The notes: generated by a model from the sequence alone, not told the origin. A DNA stretch of 64,000 nt from Ktedonobacter racemifer DSM 44963 (GCF_000178855.1 NZ_ADVG01000004.1:1736001-1800000); one strand, 5' to 3'; counted from the first letter of the stretch, positions 1 to 9,092 are shown. Translations and numbers: made by a program.

Positions 1-655
1 CGATCACCAGCGCGTGGTTCGAGCGTTCTCCATTGGCATACGGCGGCTCGATCTGCGACCAGTCAGTGTAGGTATGGCTCCAGAACGCTGTCCACCATCT
101 TTGGTTCAAGACATCCAGATTTGCGTAACGCTGCTGGAGCCATACGCGAAAGGCTGCCGCACAGACATCGCAGTAGCAGGCGCCAGCATATTCATTCGAG
201 ACATGCCAGGCAATGACGGCGGGGTGCTGGTGAAAGCGTTCCGCCAGCTTGCGCGCCATCTGTGCAGCCAGGCGGCGATAATTAGCTGAGCATGGACAAT
301 AGTTGACACGCCAGCCATGATGCCAACGTACGCCGGTTTCCCCGGCGCGCAAGACGTCGGGATAGCGCTGCGACATCCAGGCTGGTTGTGCCGCACTTGG
401 TGTGGCCAGGCAGACGAAGCGTCCCGCAGCAGCCAGATTGTCCAGGATGGTATCGAGCCACTCGAAGGTAAAACGATCCTCTTCAGGCTGAAGCGAAACC
501 CAGCTAAATACGCCCAATGTTGCAACCTCAAAGTGGCACTCCTGCATGAGCCGGATATCTTCGCCCCAGATAGCCCGTGGCCATTGCTCTGGATTATAGT
601 CTCCCCCGTGCCAGATAAAGGGCGCGCGTGAATTCAAAGGAGAAAATGATTGCAT
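1..655 (-). CDS. GH42 beta-galactosidase, N-terminal part (runs off the window start)
   Basis: Cytoplasmic GH42 enzymes release terminal beta-galactose from oligosaccharides. The reading frame is open from ATG at 653-655 to position 1 with no stop, so only about 218 N-terminal residues are present. Family marks are visible: WHGGDYNPEQWP near the N-terminus, FSWVSLQPEEDRFTF, and WHVSNEYAGACYCDVC, whose N-E pair carries the predicted acid/base glutamate. The start follows a weak purine-rich stretch (TGAGAG). The gene lies 35 bp downstream of the GH31 gene on the same strand, so the two probably form an operon. Together with the alpha-xylosidase and the sugar transporter this suggests use of xyloglucan-type or galactosyl oligosaccharides; the exact substrate is inference. 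Confidence 0.9.
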   Translation of the reverse strand, partial: MQSFSPLNSRAPFIWHGGDYNPEQWPRAIWGEDIRLMQECHFEVATLGVFSWVSLQPEEDRFTFEWLDTILDNLAAAGRFVCLATPSAAQPAWMSQRYPDVLRAGETGVRWHHGWRVNYCPCSANYRRLAAQMARKLAERFHQHPAVIAWHVSNEYAGACYCDVCAAAFRVWLQQRYANLDVLNQRWWTAFWSHTYTDWSQIEPPYANGERSNHALVI

Positions 656-690
656 CAAACTCTCATTTCGTTGTTTCTCAGGAATCGACC

Positions 691-3090
691 TCAAACACTT
701 AGCTTTACTAGAATAGTACCATCCTCAGCCCGCACCCAGGTATTTTGTGGCTGCTGTTCCTCTGGCGATACTTCCTTGCGTGCTTGGGTATTATTGAGCA
801 ACACCTCGGCAACGAGCGCATTCCCAGCCAGGGGAAGTAGACGCAGAGTAAGCTGACGTTTGGCCCCTGCAAGGCTGATACGCAACCGGCTGTCCTCCAA
901 CTCGGCGGTGATGTGTGTCAGGCCATCTGTATCATGCAACTCAAATGTTCCTCGTTCCAGCAGGTAAGCCTCGACCGTGATATCCACAAAAGGTTCATCG
1001 GCAGTGAACGAGACAGGTTCGGTAGTTGGAAGGAGCGCGTTAGCCCGCACATAAAGGGGAAGGGTTTCTAGCGGCGCTTGCACCCGGATCGTACGAGGGC
1101 CAGTGAATGTTTCGCGTGTCCAGTAATCAATCCAACTGCCTTCAGGCAGGTAGACCGTGCGCTCCCCGCTGAGATTGTAGATAGGGGCTACCAACAGCTC
1201 CTCGCCGAGCATATATTGCAAATCCATCGTGTGGGTTGAGGGATCATCCGGGAATTCGAGCACCATTGGCCGCATAATGGGCAGACTGGTTCGCGCGGCT
1301 ATACACGCATAGGTATAGAGATATGGCAGCAGGCGGTAGCGCAGGCGAGCGTAGGTGCGAAAGAGCTCCAGTCCCCGCGGACCAAAATCCCAGGGAAGGC
1401 GGGTAGAATTGCCATGGGCCCGGATTAATGGCGAGAAAAAGCCAAACTGCGCCCAGCGGACATAGAGTTCTGTCGAAGGATGGCCGGTGAAGCCGCCTAC
1501 ATCGTGACTCCAGAAAGCATGCCCACATATAGCCATGCTCAGTCCGCCACGTATGGTCGCGGCCATGGCGGGAAAGGTGCTATTGACGTCGCCACTCCAC
1601 TGGGCTGCATGGCGTTGCCCGCCCGCGTACGTGGAGCGTGCCCAGACCAATCCAGCGTGGCCTGTAACCTCCTCGGTCACTTGTGCGACAATGTCGTTGT
1701 ACAGCAGCGAGTAGAGATTATGGAGTTGCTCGCCCTTGATGCCACTATAAGCTACCGCGTCGTTAGGAATGCCTTCGCCAAAATCCGTCTTATACACGTC
1801 GGCGCCAAGGCGAAGCGGTTTGCGCAGCAGCTCTTTAAACCAGGCGATGGCCTCGGGGTTGGTGACATCGATGATGCCAACTGGCGGGTGGAAGCCTCCC
1901 CAGATATCGACCACGTATGTTTTGCCTTGCGCATTCTTGAGAAAATATCCCTTCTCATCCCCTCTGGTAAAATGCTCGCTCTCGATGCCAATATATGGAT
2001 GCATCCAGAGACACACCTTGAAGCCCATCGATTTAAGCTCAGCCAGCAGACCAGCGGGATCAGGGAATAGCTCGCTATCCCATAATAGCTCCGACCAGCG
2101 GCCAAAACGCTGCCAGTAGCAGTCCAGGTGTAAGACATCACAGGGAATCTCGTGCTTACGAATCAGTCGGGCCCGGCGCAGTACCTCTTCAGCACTATCG
2201 CGTTGAAACCCCGAGGAGATCCAGGTACCCAGAGACCACTTAGGCGGCAGAACGGGAAAACTTACCAGCGAGCCATATCTGGTAACGATGCTCTTGAGAT
2301 CGGGCCCGGCTATCACATAGTAGTCAAGCGCGCTGTCCCGGCTAATGATGCTGTAAGTCGCCGTGTTGCTTGCCACCATGTCAAAATCCACCGCACTCGT
2401 GGTATCGACGAAAACACCATACTTGCGTGTACTCACGACAAACGGCACATTTTTGTAGGAGCGCTCGCTAAATGCACCACCGCAATCGATATTCCAGGTC
2501 GTAATGCGTTGCCCGCGTTTATCGAAATCAGTGAATTTCTCACCAAAGCCAAAGAAGTGTTCATCTGGCTCAGCGGTAAAGCTATCGTGGAACGCGACAC
2601 GATGACCATTTATCTTGCTCAGGCCAAAGGGTAGCACGGTCAATTTCATGCGTACATTGGTAACTTCGCTGTAATTTTGCGAAAGCAGGAGGCGACCATC
2701 AGCGTCACAAAAAGTGAGATGAAAAGGTTGAAGGGCGACCTCTATACGCAACGATGGCGTTTGCAAGTAAACGTACCCCTCGGAATGCGTTATAGTCACT
2801 TTGCACTCGTCTGCCGGAAAGTCGCGCGCCAGGCGTATACGCGCGGGATCGCTCTCCTCATTCTCCAGCAGCACTCGCGCGATGCCATCGGCTACCAGGG
2901 CGAGCGTGACAGTGACGTTTTCTCCGCTACATGTCTGGCCCTGTAGCACAATTCCTCGCGCATGCTGTTCTTTGACCTCTGCCTGAACAAGGAAATCTGG
3001 CCCTCCCTGGTCCTCCGCCTCGCGCACAGGAAGATGGGGCGGCTCAGTCATATACACATTGTACGGGAGCAATGGAACCTGATCAGCCAT
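691..3090 (-). CDS. GH31 alpha-xylosidase (YicI-like)
   Basis: A 799-residue protein close to the length of E. coli YicI (772), which removes alpha-xylose from isoprimeverose and xyloglucan fragments. The nucleophile region reads VYKTDFGEGIP (Asp436); the KTDFGE form is typical of alpha-xylosidases. The acid/base region is QWSGDVNST (Asp501). A strong Shine-Dalgarno (GGAAGGAG) stands upstream of ATG 3090; ATG at codon 14 is a possible alternative. No signal peptide is seen, so the enzyme is probably cytoplasmic and acts on imported oligosaccharides. It is the first gene of a leftward operon with GH42, divergent from the LacI regulator. Confidence 0.92.
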   Translation of the reverse strand: MADQVPLLPYNVYMTEPPHLPVREAEDQGGPDFLVQAEVKEQHARGIVLQGQTCSGENVTVTLALVADGIARVLLENEESDPARIRLARDFPADECKVTITHSEGYVYLQTPSLRIEVALQPFHLTFCDADGRLLLSQNYSEVTNVRMKLTVLPFGLSKINGHRVAFHDSFTAEPDEHFFGFGEKFTDFDKRGQRITTWNIDCGGAFSERSYKNVPFVVSTRKYGVFVDTTSAVDFDMVASNTATYSIISRDSALDYYVIAGPDLKSIVTRYGSLVSFPVLPPKWSLGTWISSGFQRDSAEEVLRRARLIRKHEIPCDVLHLDCYWQRFGRWSELLWDSELFPDPAGLLAELKSMGFKVCLWMHPYIGIESEHFTRGDEKGYFLKNAQGKTYVVDIWGGFHPPVGIIDVTNPEAIAWFKELLRKPLRLGADVYKTDFGEGIPNDAVAYSGIKGEQLHNLYSLLYNDIVAQVTEEVTGHAGLVWARSTYAGGQRHAAQWSGDVNSTFPAMAATIRGGLSMAICGHAFWSHDVGGFTGHPSTELYVRWAQFGFFSPLIRAHGNSTRLPWDFGPRGLELFRTYARLRYRLLPYLYTYACIAARTSLPIMRPMVLEFPDDPSTHTMDLQYMLGEELLVAPIYNLSGERTVYLPEGSWIDYWTRETFTGPRTIRVQAPLETLPLYVRANALLPTTEPVSFTADEPFVDITVEAYLLERGTFELHDTDGLTHITAELEDSRLRISLAGAKRQLTLRLLPLAGNALVAEVLLNNTQARKEVSPEEQQPQNTWVRAEDGTILVKLSV

Positions 3091-3243
3091 AAGAATCTAC
3101 TCCTTCCATATCAGTGAAATACTTTGTTGAAAGATAACACATCAAGTCATGTGCACATGGAAATGACAGAATGCTATGTTTTTTGTTTTGGACAGGGCTA
3201 TTGAATTCTCTTCTGCTTCTTGCCTCGGTTCGCTACGCTCACT

Positions 3244-3308
3244 TTGGGGGTAAGGGATCTGCGTGGGAAATGGCTTCGCCATTTCCCACGCAGATCCCTT
3301 ACCCCCAA
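3244..3308. repeat. Locus-specific long palindrome 1
   Basis: Two perfect 31-bp arms (3244-3274 and 3278-3308) face each other across the 3-base loop TTC, with apex GGC-TTC-GCC. A degenerate collar resembling the GCGCC..GGCGC collar of other copies flanks it (TCGCTACGCTCA on the left, AGCGCGGCGGGCG on the right). It lies between the divergent GH31 and LacI genes. Transcribed RNA would form a very stable hairpin, but no T-tract follows, so a simple terminator role is not indicated. Confidence 0.9.
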
Positions 3309-3341
3309 GCGCGGCGGGCGACGATGACGCAACATCATACA

Positions 3342-3412
3342 GTGTCTGAGTTGAAAAAGGCGGAGCCTTTTTCAACTCAGACACCCTTACCCCTGAGCGC
3401 CGCAGGCGCGAG
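3342..3412. repeat. Locus-specific long palindrome 2 with class A collar
   Basis: Perfect 20-bp arms (3342-3361 and 3365-3384) with loop GGA and apex GGC-GGA-GCC. It is followed by the conserved collar CTGAGCGCCGCAGGCGCGAG at 3393-3412, which recurs at other palindromes in the window. It sits 33 bp from palindrome 1, with arms of unrelated sequence. Confidence 0.9.
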
Positions 3413-3466
3413 GGATCAAGCAAAAAAGACTTGCACATGGCGTTCTTTACTTTGGAGTATGCACTC

Positions 3467-3495
3467 TTGACAATGGGCCTGCCATTGAGTAAGCT
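3467..3495 (+). promoter_or_regulatory. Possible lacI promoter
   Basis: TTGACA at 3467-3472 is followed 17 bp later by the weak -10 TAAGCT. The LacI-type operator at 3510 would then overlap the start of transcription, which suits autorepression. The -10 box is poor, so the call is tentative. Confidence 0.4.
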
Positions 3496-3509
3496 CATGG
3501 TAGGATCAT

Positions 3510-3525
3510 TTGGGAGCGATCCCAA
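3510..3525. promoter_or_regulatory. LacI-family operator upstream of lacI
   Basis: TTGGGAGCGATCCCAA is a near-perfect inverted repeat. It is very close to the CebR/BglR-type operator TGGGAGCGCTCCCA known for LacI repressors of oligosaccharide genes. An identical 16-mer lies before the transporter operon at 4732. It is probably bound by the regulator encoded at 3592. Confidence 0.85.
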
Positions 3526-3591
3526 AACTATTGTACATGATGCATTGCCAAAAAGTAAACGCTAAAGATTTAAAAAAACAAAGAGGTTGAA

Positions 3592-4632
3592 ATGCCGCAA
3601 TTGACGATTGAAGATATTGCCAGATTAGCTGGTGTTTCTCGCTCAACAGTGTCACGGGTCCTCAATAGTCATCCGAGTGTCCGGCCTGCTGTAAGAGACC
3701 GTGTGCAGGAAGTGATTACATCGCACGGATACACCCCCCAGGCAGCGGCGCGTCAGCTCGTCACACAGCGCACGCGGAGCATTGGATTGATTTTGCCCGA
3801 TAATGTCTATAACCTCTTTGGCAACCCAATTTTTGCCTTGATGAGCCAGGGAGTGAGCCAGGTTTGCGCGCAACAAGGTTATACGTCCCTGCTCTTTATG
3901 GGTCGGCAGGATATGAATGAGCAAGATATGTTTAAAATGCTGCGCGGGCGTGAGTTTGATGGGGTTGTGTTAATCAGCAGCAACACCAATGATACCTGCG
4001 CGGCCTTTCTCAAAGAGTCGGGCATTCCCTATACGCGGATCGGCCATGAGCCAGGGCAAGACGACCTCAGGTATGTAGATGTGGACAATGTCGAGGCCGC
4101 ACGTATCGGGGTCAAGCACCTGATCTCGCTAGGGCATCGGCATATAGCTATGCTTAAAGGGCTGGCCAGAGATACCTGTACCTCCGACCGCTATCAAGGC
4201 TATAAGGAGGCTTTGGAGGAAGCTGGTATCCCGCTGGACCCGGAGCTGGTCGGTGATGGAGATTGGTCCACCGCTAGTGGTTATGAGTTGACAAAGCGTT
4301 TTTTGCAGCTTGAGAGGCCACCCACAGCCCTCTTTTCCTCCAACGATATGATGGTCGCGGGTGTAATTCGGGCAGTACACGAACAGGGGCGAAGGGTACC
4401 TGAGGATCTGGCTATTGTTGGTTTCGACGATCTGCCCCAGACTACGATGATCTTCCCGGATTTGACTACCATCCGACAACCCTGCGTGGAGCTGGGTATC
4501 CGCGCTGCTGAGATGCTTATTGAGCAATTGGAGCATGACACGAAAGAGACCAAACCCATGCATGTCATTTTACCGACAACACTGGTGATTCGTGAATCTT
4601 GCGGCTTCAAGCGTCGCTCGGCTGTTTCTTAA
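3592..4632 (+). CDS. LacI-family transcriptional regulator of sugar utilisation
   Basis: A 346-residue DNA-binding repressor. The N-terminal helix-turn-helix reads TIEDIARLAGVSRSTVSRVL (about residues 4-23), followed by the hinge and a periplasmic-binding-protein-like effector domain (SIGLILPD, ISLGHRHIAML, FSSNDMMVAGV, VGFDDLP). The start follows AAAGAGGTTG. Identical operator 16-mers precede this gene and the ABC transporter, so the likely regulon is itself plus the transporter, and possibly the divergent hydrolases. The inducer is unknown; an oligosaccharide related to cellobiose or isoprimeverose is plausible. Confidence 0.93.
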   Translation: MPQLTIEDIARLAGVSRSTVSRVLNSHPSVRPAVRDRVQEVITSHGYTPQAAARQLVTQRTRSIGLILPDNVYNLFGNPIFALMSQGVSQVCAQQGYTSLLFMGRQDMNEQDMFKMLRGREFDGVVLISSNTNDTCAAFLKESGIPYTRIGHEPGQDDLRYVDVDNVEAARIGVKHLISLGHRHIAMLKGLARDTCTSDRYQGYKEALEEAGIPLDPELVGDGDWSTASGYELTKRFLQLERPPTALFSSNDMMVAGVIRAVHEQGRRVPEDLAIVGFDDLPQTTMIFPDLTTIRQPCVELGIRAAEMLIEQLEHDTKETKPMHVILPTTLVIRESCGFKRRSAVS

Positions 4633-4686
4633 CGCAGATTTCATTAATCAATACAAACTACGGCATATGGATAACAAGCAAGAAAC

Positions 4687-4715
4687 TTGACAAGCGCATA
4701 TTTATTAGGTACACT
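4687..4715 (+). promoter_or_regulatory. Promoter of the sugar ABC transporter operon
   Basis: TTGACA (4687-4692), a 17-bp spacer and TACACT (4710-4715) make a good housekeeping-type promoter. The operator at 4732-4747 falls just downstream of the predicted start, an arrangement expected for repression. The first transporter gene begins about 540 bp further on, which leaves an unusually long leader. Confidence 0.65.
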
Positions 4716-4731
4716 CATTCGTAATAAAGTC

Positions 4732-4747
4732 TTGGGAGCGATCCCAA
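4732..4747. promoter_or_regulatory. LacI-family operator upstream of the transporter
   Basis: TTGGGAGCGATCCCAA, identical over 16 bp to the copy at 3510-3525 and placed just after a TTGACA-17-TACACT promoter. It is the expected binding site of the LacI protein encoded at 3592-4632. Confidence 0.85.
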
Positions 4748-4779
4748 ATGTCATCAGTTCATTTTAGCTGAATAAAGAG

Positions 4780-4905
4780 CAGAGGTTGCAATGCTGCAAT
4801 TCACGATTAAACGTGAGCAAAACCAGAGTAGGTCTGCTAGCCAGATCACGTATTGTCTCCAACTCCAGAGACCCCATCCGGTAAAAAACATGGCGTCAGG
4901 TGGTC
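4780..4905 (+). pseudogene. Decayed duplicate of the lacI 5' end
   Basis: The stretch AGAGGTTGCAATGCTGCAAT matches the ribosome site and start of the neighbouring lacI (AGAGGTTGAAATGCCGCAAT) almost base for base. The initial residues MLQFTI mirror MPQLTI. After a frame change, translation gives ARSRIVSNSRDPIR, similar to the recognition-helix end of the intact protein. Further downstream no similarity is seen. With the operator at 4732 this looks like a duplicated lacI promoter-start region that decayed. The rest of the 4906-5267 leader has no gene I can support. Confidence 0.55.
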
Positions 4906-5267
4906 GATAAGTAGATGCCAGTCGATATTTCTGCCTACTTGCGCACCCAATAGCGCCTGACTTTCTAGCGTATATTCCCATATTGTCATTGAAGAGGCGT
5001 TTTCTTATCATCAGTTCAAAAGGTTGAGCTGATGTACGTAATTCGCAGGTATTTCGACGAGCCCAGGAAATGGCTCACCTTTCTGTTTCTAGCCTCGCCA
5101 AATACGTTGCTTAGAGTAGGCACTTCTTACTACGCATGTCTAGTTGATATGTTGTCATCTAGAGAATACGTCGTGCCTGAGGGAATGAGTATTATTTTGG
5201 AATTGGATGTTGCTGTTTGACATCTCTCTTTCCGCTTGATATATGGGACTGAGAAGGAACTATCGTT

Positions 5268-6266
5268 ATGCAAGCACCAACGCTACCAACTGAACAGAAG
5301 ATAGTGAGCCACCAGCGGCAGGGTGCTCCTAAGCGCTCCCTCTGGCGGGAGATACGTACAAATGTCTGGTCGTATATCTACATCACGCCGATGTTTGTGC
5401 TGCTGCTGGTTTTCGTCGTCTATCCTATCTTTGCCTCGCTGGGCTACACGCTCTATCAATGGAATGGCATTGGCGACCCCTCAAACTATGTGGGCCTGGA
5501 TAACTTTGTACGCGTCATACACGATCCCTTTTTCTGGGGTTCCTTTCTGCATACGCTCATTTATACCCTTGTGTTGGTGCCTATCCAGTTACTCCTAGCC
5601 CTGGCTCTGGCGCTCGTCCTCAATAATCCCAAATTGCGCTTTGCCTCTTTCTATCGCTCGGTCTATTTTATTCCGGCTGTGACTTCCCCCGCGGTCATTG
5701 GCGTTGTGATACAACTGATTCTCTCTAATTTTGGCGATAACCTGAATCAGCTCTTGTTGAGCATGCACCTGATTCATGAACATATTGACTGGTTGGGGGA
5801 TCCGCGTTTTGCACTGGGCATTATTATCACGGTAGGCATCTGGAATACGCTGGGCTATAACATGATCTATTTCCTTGCTGGCCTGCAAACCATCCCGGCT
5901 GAACTTTATGAAGCGGCTAGCATAGATGGGGCCAACAGCATTGCGCGCTTCTTCACTATCACTATTCCGCTATTGCGCGCCGTTGGCCTGGTCATTCTGA
6001 TTCTGGCGATTCTGGGTAGCCTCCAGGTCTTTGATCTGGTGTTGGTCTTGACCGATGGTGGTCCCTATAGCGCGACCGAGGTGGTTAACACCTATATCTA
6101 TCACCAGGCATTTGGTGGCTCCGCCCGCGCAGGCGTTCAACCCAATGTTGGCTTTGCCTCGGCTGCTTCATTCTTCTATGGCCTGATCTTGCTTGGTCTC
6201 TCCGTAGCGCAATTGTTGATATTCCGTTACATCAATCGCCAGCGTGCCATTGAGAGCGGTCAATAA
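5268..6266 (+). CDS. Sugar ABC transporter permease (MalF/UgpA-like, CUT1)
   Basis: A 332-residue inner-membrane permease with about six membrane segments after a charged cytoplasmic N-terminus. The EAA loop that docks the ATPase reads YEAASIDGANSIARFFTIT (about residues 214-232). It pairs with the permease 24 bp downstream and the binding protein at 7392. There is no ATPase gene in the operon; CUT1 systems often share one MsmX/UgpC-type ATPase encoded elsewhere. LacI control and the hydrolases suggest an oligosaccharide substrate. Confidence 0.93.
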   Translation: MQAPTLPTEQKIVSHQRQGAPKRSLWREIRTNVWSYIYITPMFVLLLVFVVYPIFASLGYTLYQWNGIGDPSNYVGLDNFVRVIHDPFFWGSFLHTLIYTLVLVPIQLLLALALALVLNNPKLRFASFYRSVYFIPAVTSPAVIGVVIQLILSNFGDNLNQLLLSMHLIHEHIDWLGDPRFALGIIITVGIWNTLGYNMIYFLAGLQTIPAELYEAASIDGANSIARFFTITIPLLRAVGLVILILAILGSLQVFDLVLVLTDGGPYSATEVVNTYIYHQAFGGSARAGVQPNVGFASAASFFYGLILLGLSVAQLLIFRYINRQRAIESGQ

Positions 6267-6290
6267 AGAGGATGTACAGGGAGGTTTCTG

Positions 6291-7175
6291 ATGAGTGTTT
6301 CTTCTATAACAGATAAGCAACAAAGACCCCGCAGGTCATTCTACAAATTTCGCCAGAAAGGGGGTATTGGGCTAACCCACCTCATTCTGCTAGTCGGTGG
6401 CCTTATCTGGATGTATCCATTTCTCTGGATGCTGGGCAGTTCGCTGAAAACCAACGCGGACTTCTTTGATCAGGGATTGAATATTTTTCCTCGGCAGATC
6501 GAGTGGTCTAACTATGTCAATGCCTGGAACGAGGCCTCTTTTGGCCAGTACTTCTTCAACACCGCCATTGTGGCGGGAACAACCGTCATCGTGGTGATGA
6601 TTTTTACCGCGATGGCTGGTTACGCGCTGGCACGTACGAATTTCCCTGGCAAGAAACTCTTGCTTGGGCTCATCGCGCTGACGCTCTTTCTCCCGCATGG
6701 CTATACTATTATTCCTGTCTTCGATGTTGTCCAGCGCCTCGGCCTGTTGAATACGCTGGCTTCGGTCATTTTGGTGCAGGCGGCAGGCGGCATGGTTTTC
6801 AGCACCTTTTTGTTCATGGGCTACTTCTCGTCTATGGAGCGCGAGATTGAGGATGCGGCACGCGTTGATGGCGCAAACTTCAACCAGCGCTTCTGGATGG
6901 TGATGTTTCCTCTGGCTGGTCCCATGCTGGCTACGGTGGCCCTCTTTACCTTCATAGGCGCCTGGAACAGTTTCTTCATTCCCCTTGTCTTTACGCTGGG
7001 CGTTCCGGAACTGCGTACCCTGGCAGTGGGTATGTATGCCTTTATCGCCGAAAATAGCACAAACTGGACCTACCTGGCCGCCGGTTCGGTGATTACTCTA
7101 GCTCCCATTATGGCGGTCTTCATTCTGCTGCAACGCTATTTCATTAGTGGCGTGGAAGGCGCCGTCAAATCATAA
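6291..7175 (+). CDS. Sugar ABC transporter permease (MalG/UgpE-like, CUT1)
   Basis: The second permease of the transporter, 294 residues. The N-terminus is basic, then MYPFLWMLGSSLK begins the family core, and the EAA loop reads IEDAARVDGANFNQRFW. A ribosome site (AGGGAGG) precedes ATG. It is in the same operon as the upstream permease. Confidence 0.93.
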   Translation: MSVSSITDKQQRPRRSFYKFRQKGGIGLTHLILLVGGLIWMYPFLWMLGSSLKTNADFFDQGLNIFPRQIEWSNYVNAWNEASFGQYFFNTAIVAGTTVIVVMIFTAMAGYALARTNFPGKKLLLGLIALTLFLPHGYTIIPVFDVVQRLGLLNTLASVILVQAAGGMVFSTFLFMGYFSSMEREIEDAARVDGANFNQRFWMVMFPLAGPMLATVALFTFIGAWNSFFIPLVFTLGVPELRTLAVGMYAFIAENSTNWTYLAAGSVITLAPIMAVFILLQRYFISGVEGAVKS

Positions 7176-7391
7176 TGGCATGGATAGGAGGTCGGCTTCC
7201 AGCCTGCCTCCACCATCATCTCAGACGCAGGTAATCTTGCCTATGCTACACCTCGCGAGACAGGCAACTATCTATAAGGGAGGTGAGGCCAACAGGCTGA
7301 CAATACGTCGATACGTGTTATCTGACATTCAATGAAGAGCAAGTAAAGCACGTTCAACTACTTTATTTTGTAAGCAAAGGAGCCTATCGTT

Positions 7392-8867
7392 ATGGAGTTT
7401 TCATCTCGTTTCAGTCGGCGCAGCTTCGTGAAAACGGCTGCGGCTACCGCGGGGGCCGCTACGCTGGGTAGTGCCCTGGCAGCCTGTGGTGGTGGCAGTT
7501 CTTCATCAAAAACGATCACACTCAACTATTGGGACTATTTTGTTAGCCAGGCACCCTGGGTCGATAATGAGATCAAGCTGTTCGAGAAAGCGCACTCCGG
7601 CGTCAAGATCAAAAAGACGATCCAATTGAACTCTTCCTATGCCAACCTCTATTCGTTGGCTGCGAAAAGTCACAATACCCCTGATGTGGCGATGATTCCT
7701 CCGCAACCCAACTTCAATATTCAAGCCTCGCAGGGTTGGTTTATGCCAGTCGATAAGTGGGCCAATGCTGCCTGGAAAGCGAAGTTCCCTGAAGGCACCT
7801 TCCACGAAGGAAACAATGTGTTTAACGGGAAGCTTTACTCCGCTCCGATCTCCGGTGCCGCCCCCTGGCTGCAGCTCTATATTAATAATAAAGTCTTCCG
7901 CGATGCTGGCCTGGTCAATAGCGATGGCAGCGTGAAGATACCCAAAACCTGGGATGATGTGACGCATTTTGCCGAAACCATTACCAAGAAGAGTGGCGGT
8001 AGTACCTATGGTCTGGGCTTTGGCAACAGTGGAGGAGGCCTGTTCCAATGGTTCACGCATGTCTTCACCCTGGGGGCTGGCGCAGTGGGCGGCGGTTATA
8101 CTATGGACTACCGCGTCGGTAAATACACCTATGGCACGGATCGCAACTATTACGACTTCCTGAGCCTGTTCAAAGAATGGAAAAACAATGGCTATATTTA
8201 CCCTAACGCGGTGAGTATCTCTGACGAGGTTAGCCGTGCCTACTTCGAGCGCGCCAAATTCGGGATGACAATGGGAGGCGTCTGGAATCAGGCCGAATGG
8301 ACAACGCATAACTTCACCGATTACTCGCTGACGACATTGATCTCCCCCACGGAAACGCCAAAGGCCTACTTCCCTACAAGTCCGGGTGGCACCCTCTGGG
8401 CTATTCCCGCGGAGACGAAGCATCCCGAAGAGGCCTGGGCCTGGTTCGACTGGCTGTATAGCGTGGATGCTGGTAAACGCTGGACGCAGCAGTTCAACGA
8501 GGATCTCTCGGCCTTCCCCCAGAATAACGATTCCAGCAAGATCAAATTCAAACCATTTGCCCAGTTTGTTGGTCTAGGCAAGCTTGCAATGCCTGCTCCT
8601 GATCCCAGCATACGCAATCCTCAGACTGCGCATGTGGAAGTGCAGGCGGTCAAGCCCAATCTGGATGATGTCATAGGTGGTTATTATACTGGTCAGCTTC
8701 AGGATCTTCATGCCGCTCTTTCCGATATAGAAGGACGTATGCAGAAGGCACAGGATGATGGCGTCAAGGTAGCGCAACAGAAGGGCTACAAGGTTAGTGC
8801 AGACGATTACAAGTTCACCGATTGGGACCCAACCCAACCCTATATTACCAAACCTGCTCAGGCTTAG
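7392..8867 (+). CDS. Sugar-binding lipoprotein of the ABC transporter (family 1)
   Basis: A 491-residue extracellular solute-binding protein. The signal region has a twin-arginine pattern (SRRSFVKTAAATAG) followed by the lipobox LAAC with a glycine/serine linker. This suggests Tat export and lipid anchoring on the outer face of the membrane. Family features include DVAMIPPQPNF and PTSPGGTLWAIPAETKHPEEAWAWFDWL. The start has the ribosome site AAAGGAG. It is third in the operon, 216 bp after the permeases; that gap may hold its own promoter or an mRNA-processing site, but none is obvious. Confidence 0.93.
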   Translation: MEFSSRFSRRSFVKTAAATAGAATLGSALAACGGGSSSSKTITLNYWDYFVSQAPWVDNEIKLFEKAHSGVKIKKTIQLNSSYANLYSLAAKSHNTPDVAMIPPQPNFNIQASQGWFMPVDKWANAAWKAKFPEGTFHEGNNVFNGKLYSAPISGAAPWLQLYINNKVFRDAGLVNSDGSVKIPKTWDDVTHFAETITKKSGGSTYGLGFGNSGGGLFQWFTHVFTLGAGAVGGGYTMDYRVGKYTYGTDRNYYDFLSLFKEWKNNGYIYPNAVSISDEVSRAYFERAKFGMTMGGVWNQAEWTTHNFTDYSLTTLISPTETPKAYFPTSPGGTLWAIPAETKHPEEAWAWFDWLYSVDAGKRWTQQFNEDLSAFPQNNDSSKIKFKPFAQFVGLGKLAMPAPDPSIRNPQTAHVEVQAVKPNLDDVIGGYYTGQLQDLHAALSDIEGRMQKAQDDGVKVAQQKGYKVSADDYKFTDWDPTQPYITKPAQA

Positions 8868-8906
8868 CATGCCGAGAAGTAACGCTCTCCATGAGTCAGA
8901 GTGTTC

Positions 8907-9020
8907 CGTCTCGTAGGTCCACTTGCAATGAAGGCCAGAATCTGGAGGCGTAAGTCGTCGAACGAGGTAAAATTGCCTTGCTTGAGTTACTTACGTCCCA
9001 GAATTCAGTGCTTTTCCACC
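8907..9020 (-). pseudogene. Remnant of an IS630-type transposase C-terminus
   Basis: Reverse-strand translation gives ILGRK, a stop, LKQGNFTSFDDLRLQILAFI. This matches the conserved tail of IS630 transposases (ILGRKLLKRGNFTS..DL...I..FI). Two in-frame stops and the loss of the rest show that it is dead. It sits next to an aldo/keto reductase scrap. Confidence 0.65.
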
Positions 9021-9092
9021 TTTGCTGACATTGCCCTGGTCGTGCAAGAGGTCTGGCCCTGTACGACCAGTCGGCCTTGTTGGATGAGCCGA

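Noticed and set aside
3142..3525. Leftward and rightward open frames across the 3.1-3.5 kb region
   Set aside because: They run through two long palindromes, encode mirror-like peptides from the arms, and have no ribosome site or family.
5032..5220. 62-codon frame in the transporter leader
   Set aside because: No ribosome site, no recognisable family and unusual composition; more likely non-coding leader or debris.
7506..8423. 305-codon leftward frame opposite the sugar-binding protein gene
   Set aside because: It lies wholly within a well-supported gene on the other strand and matches no family.
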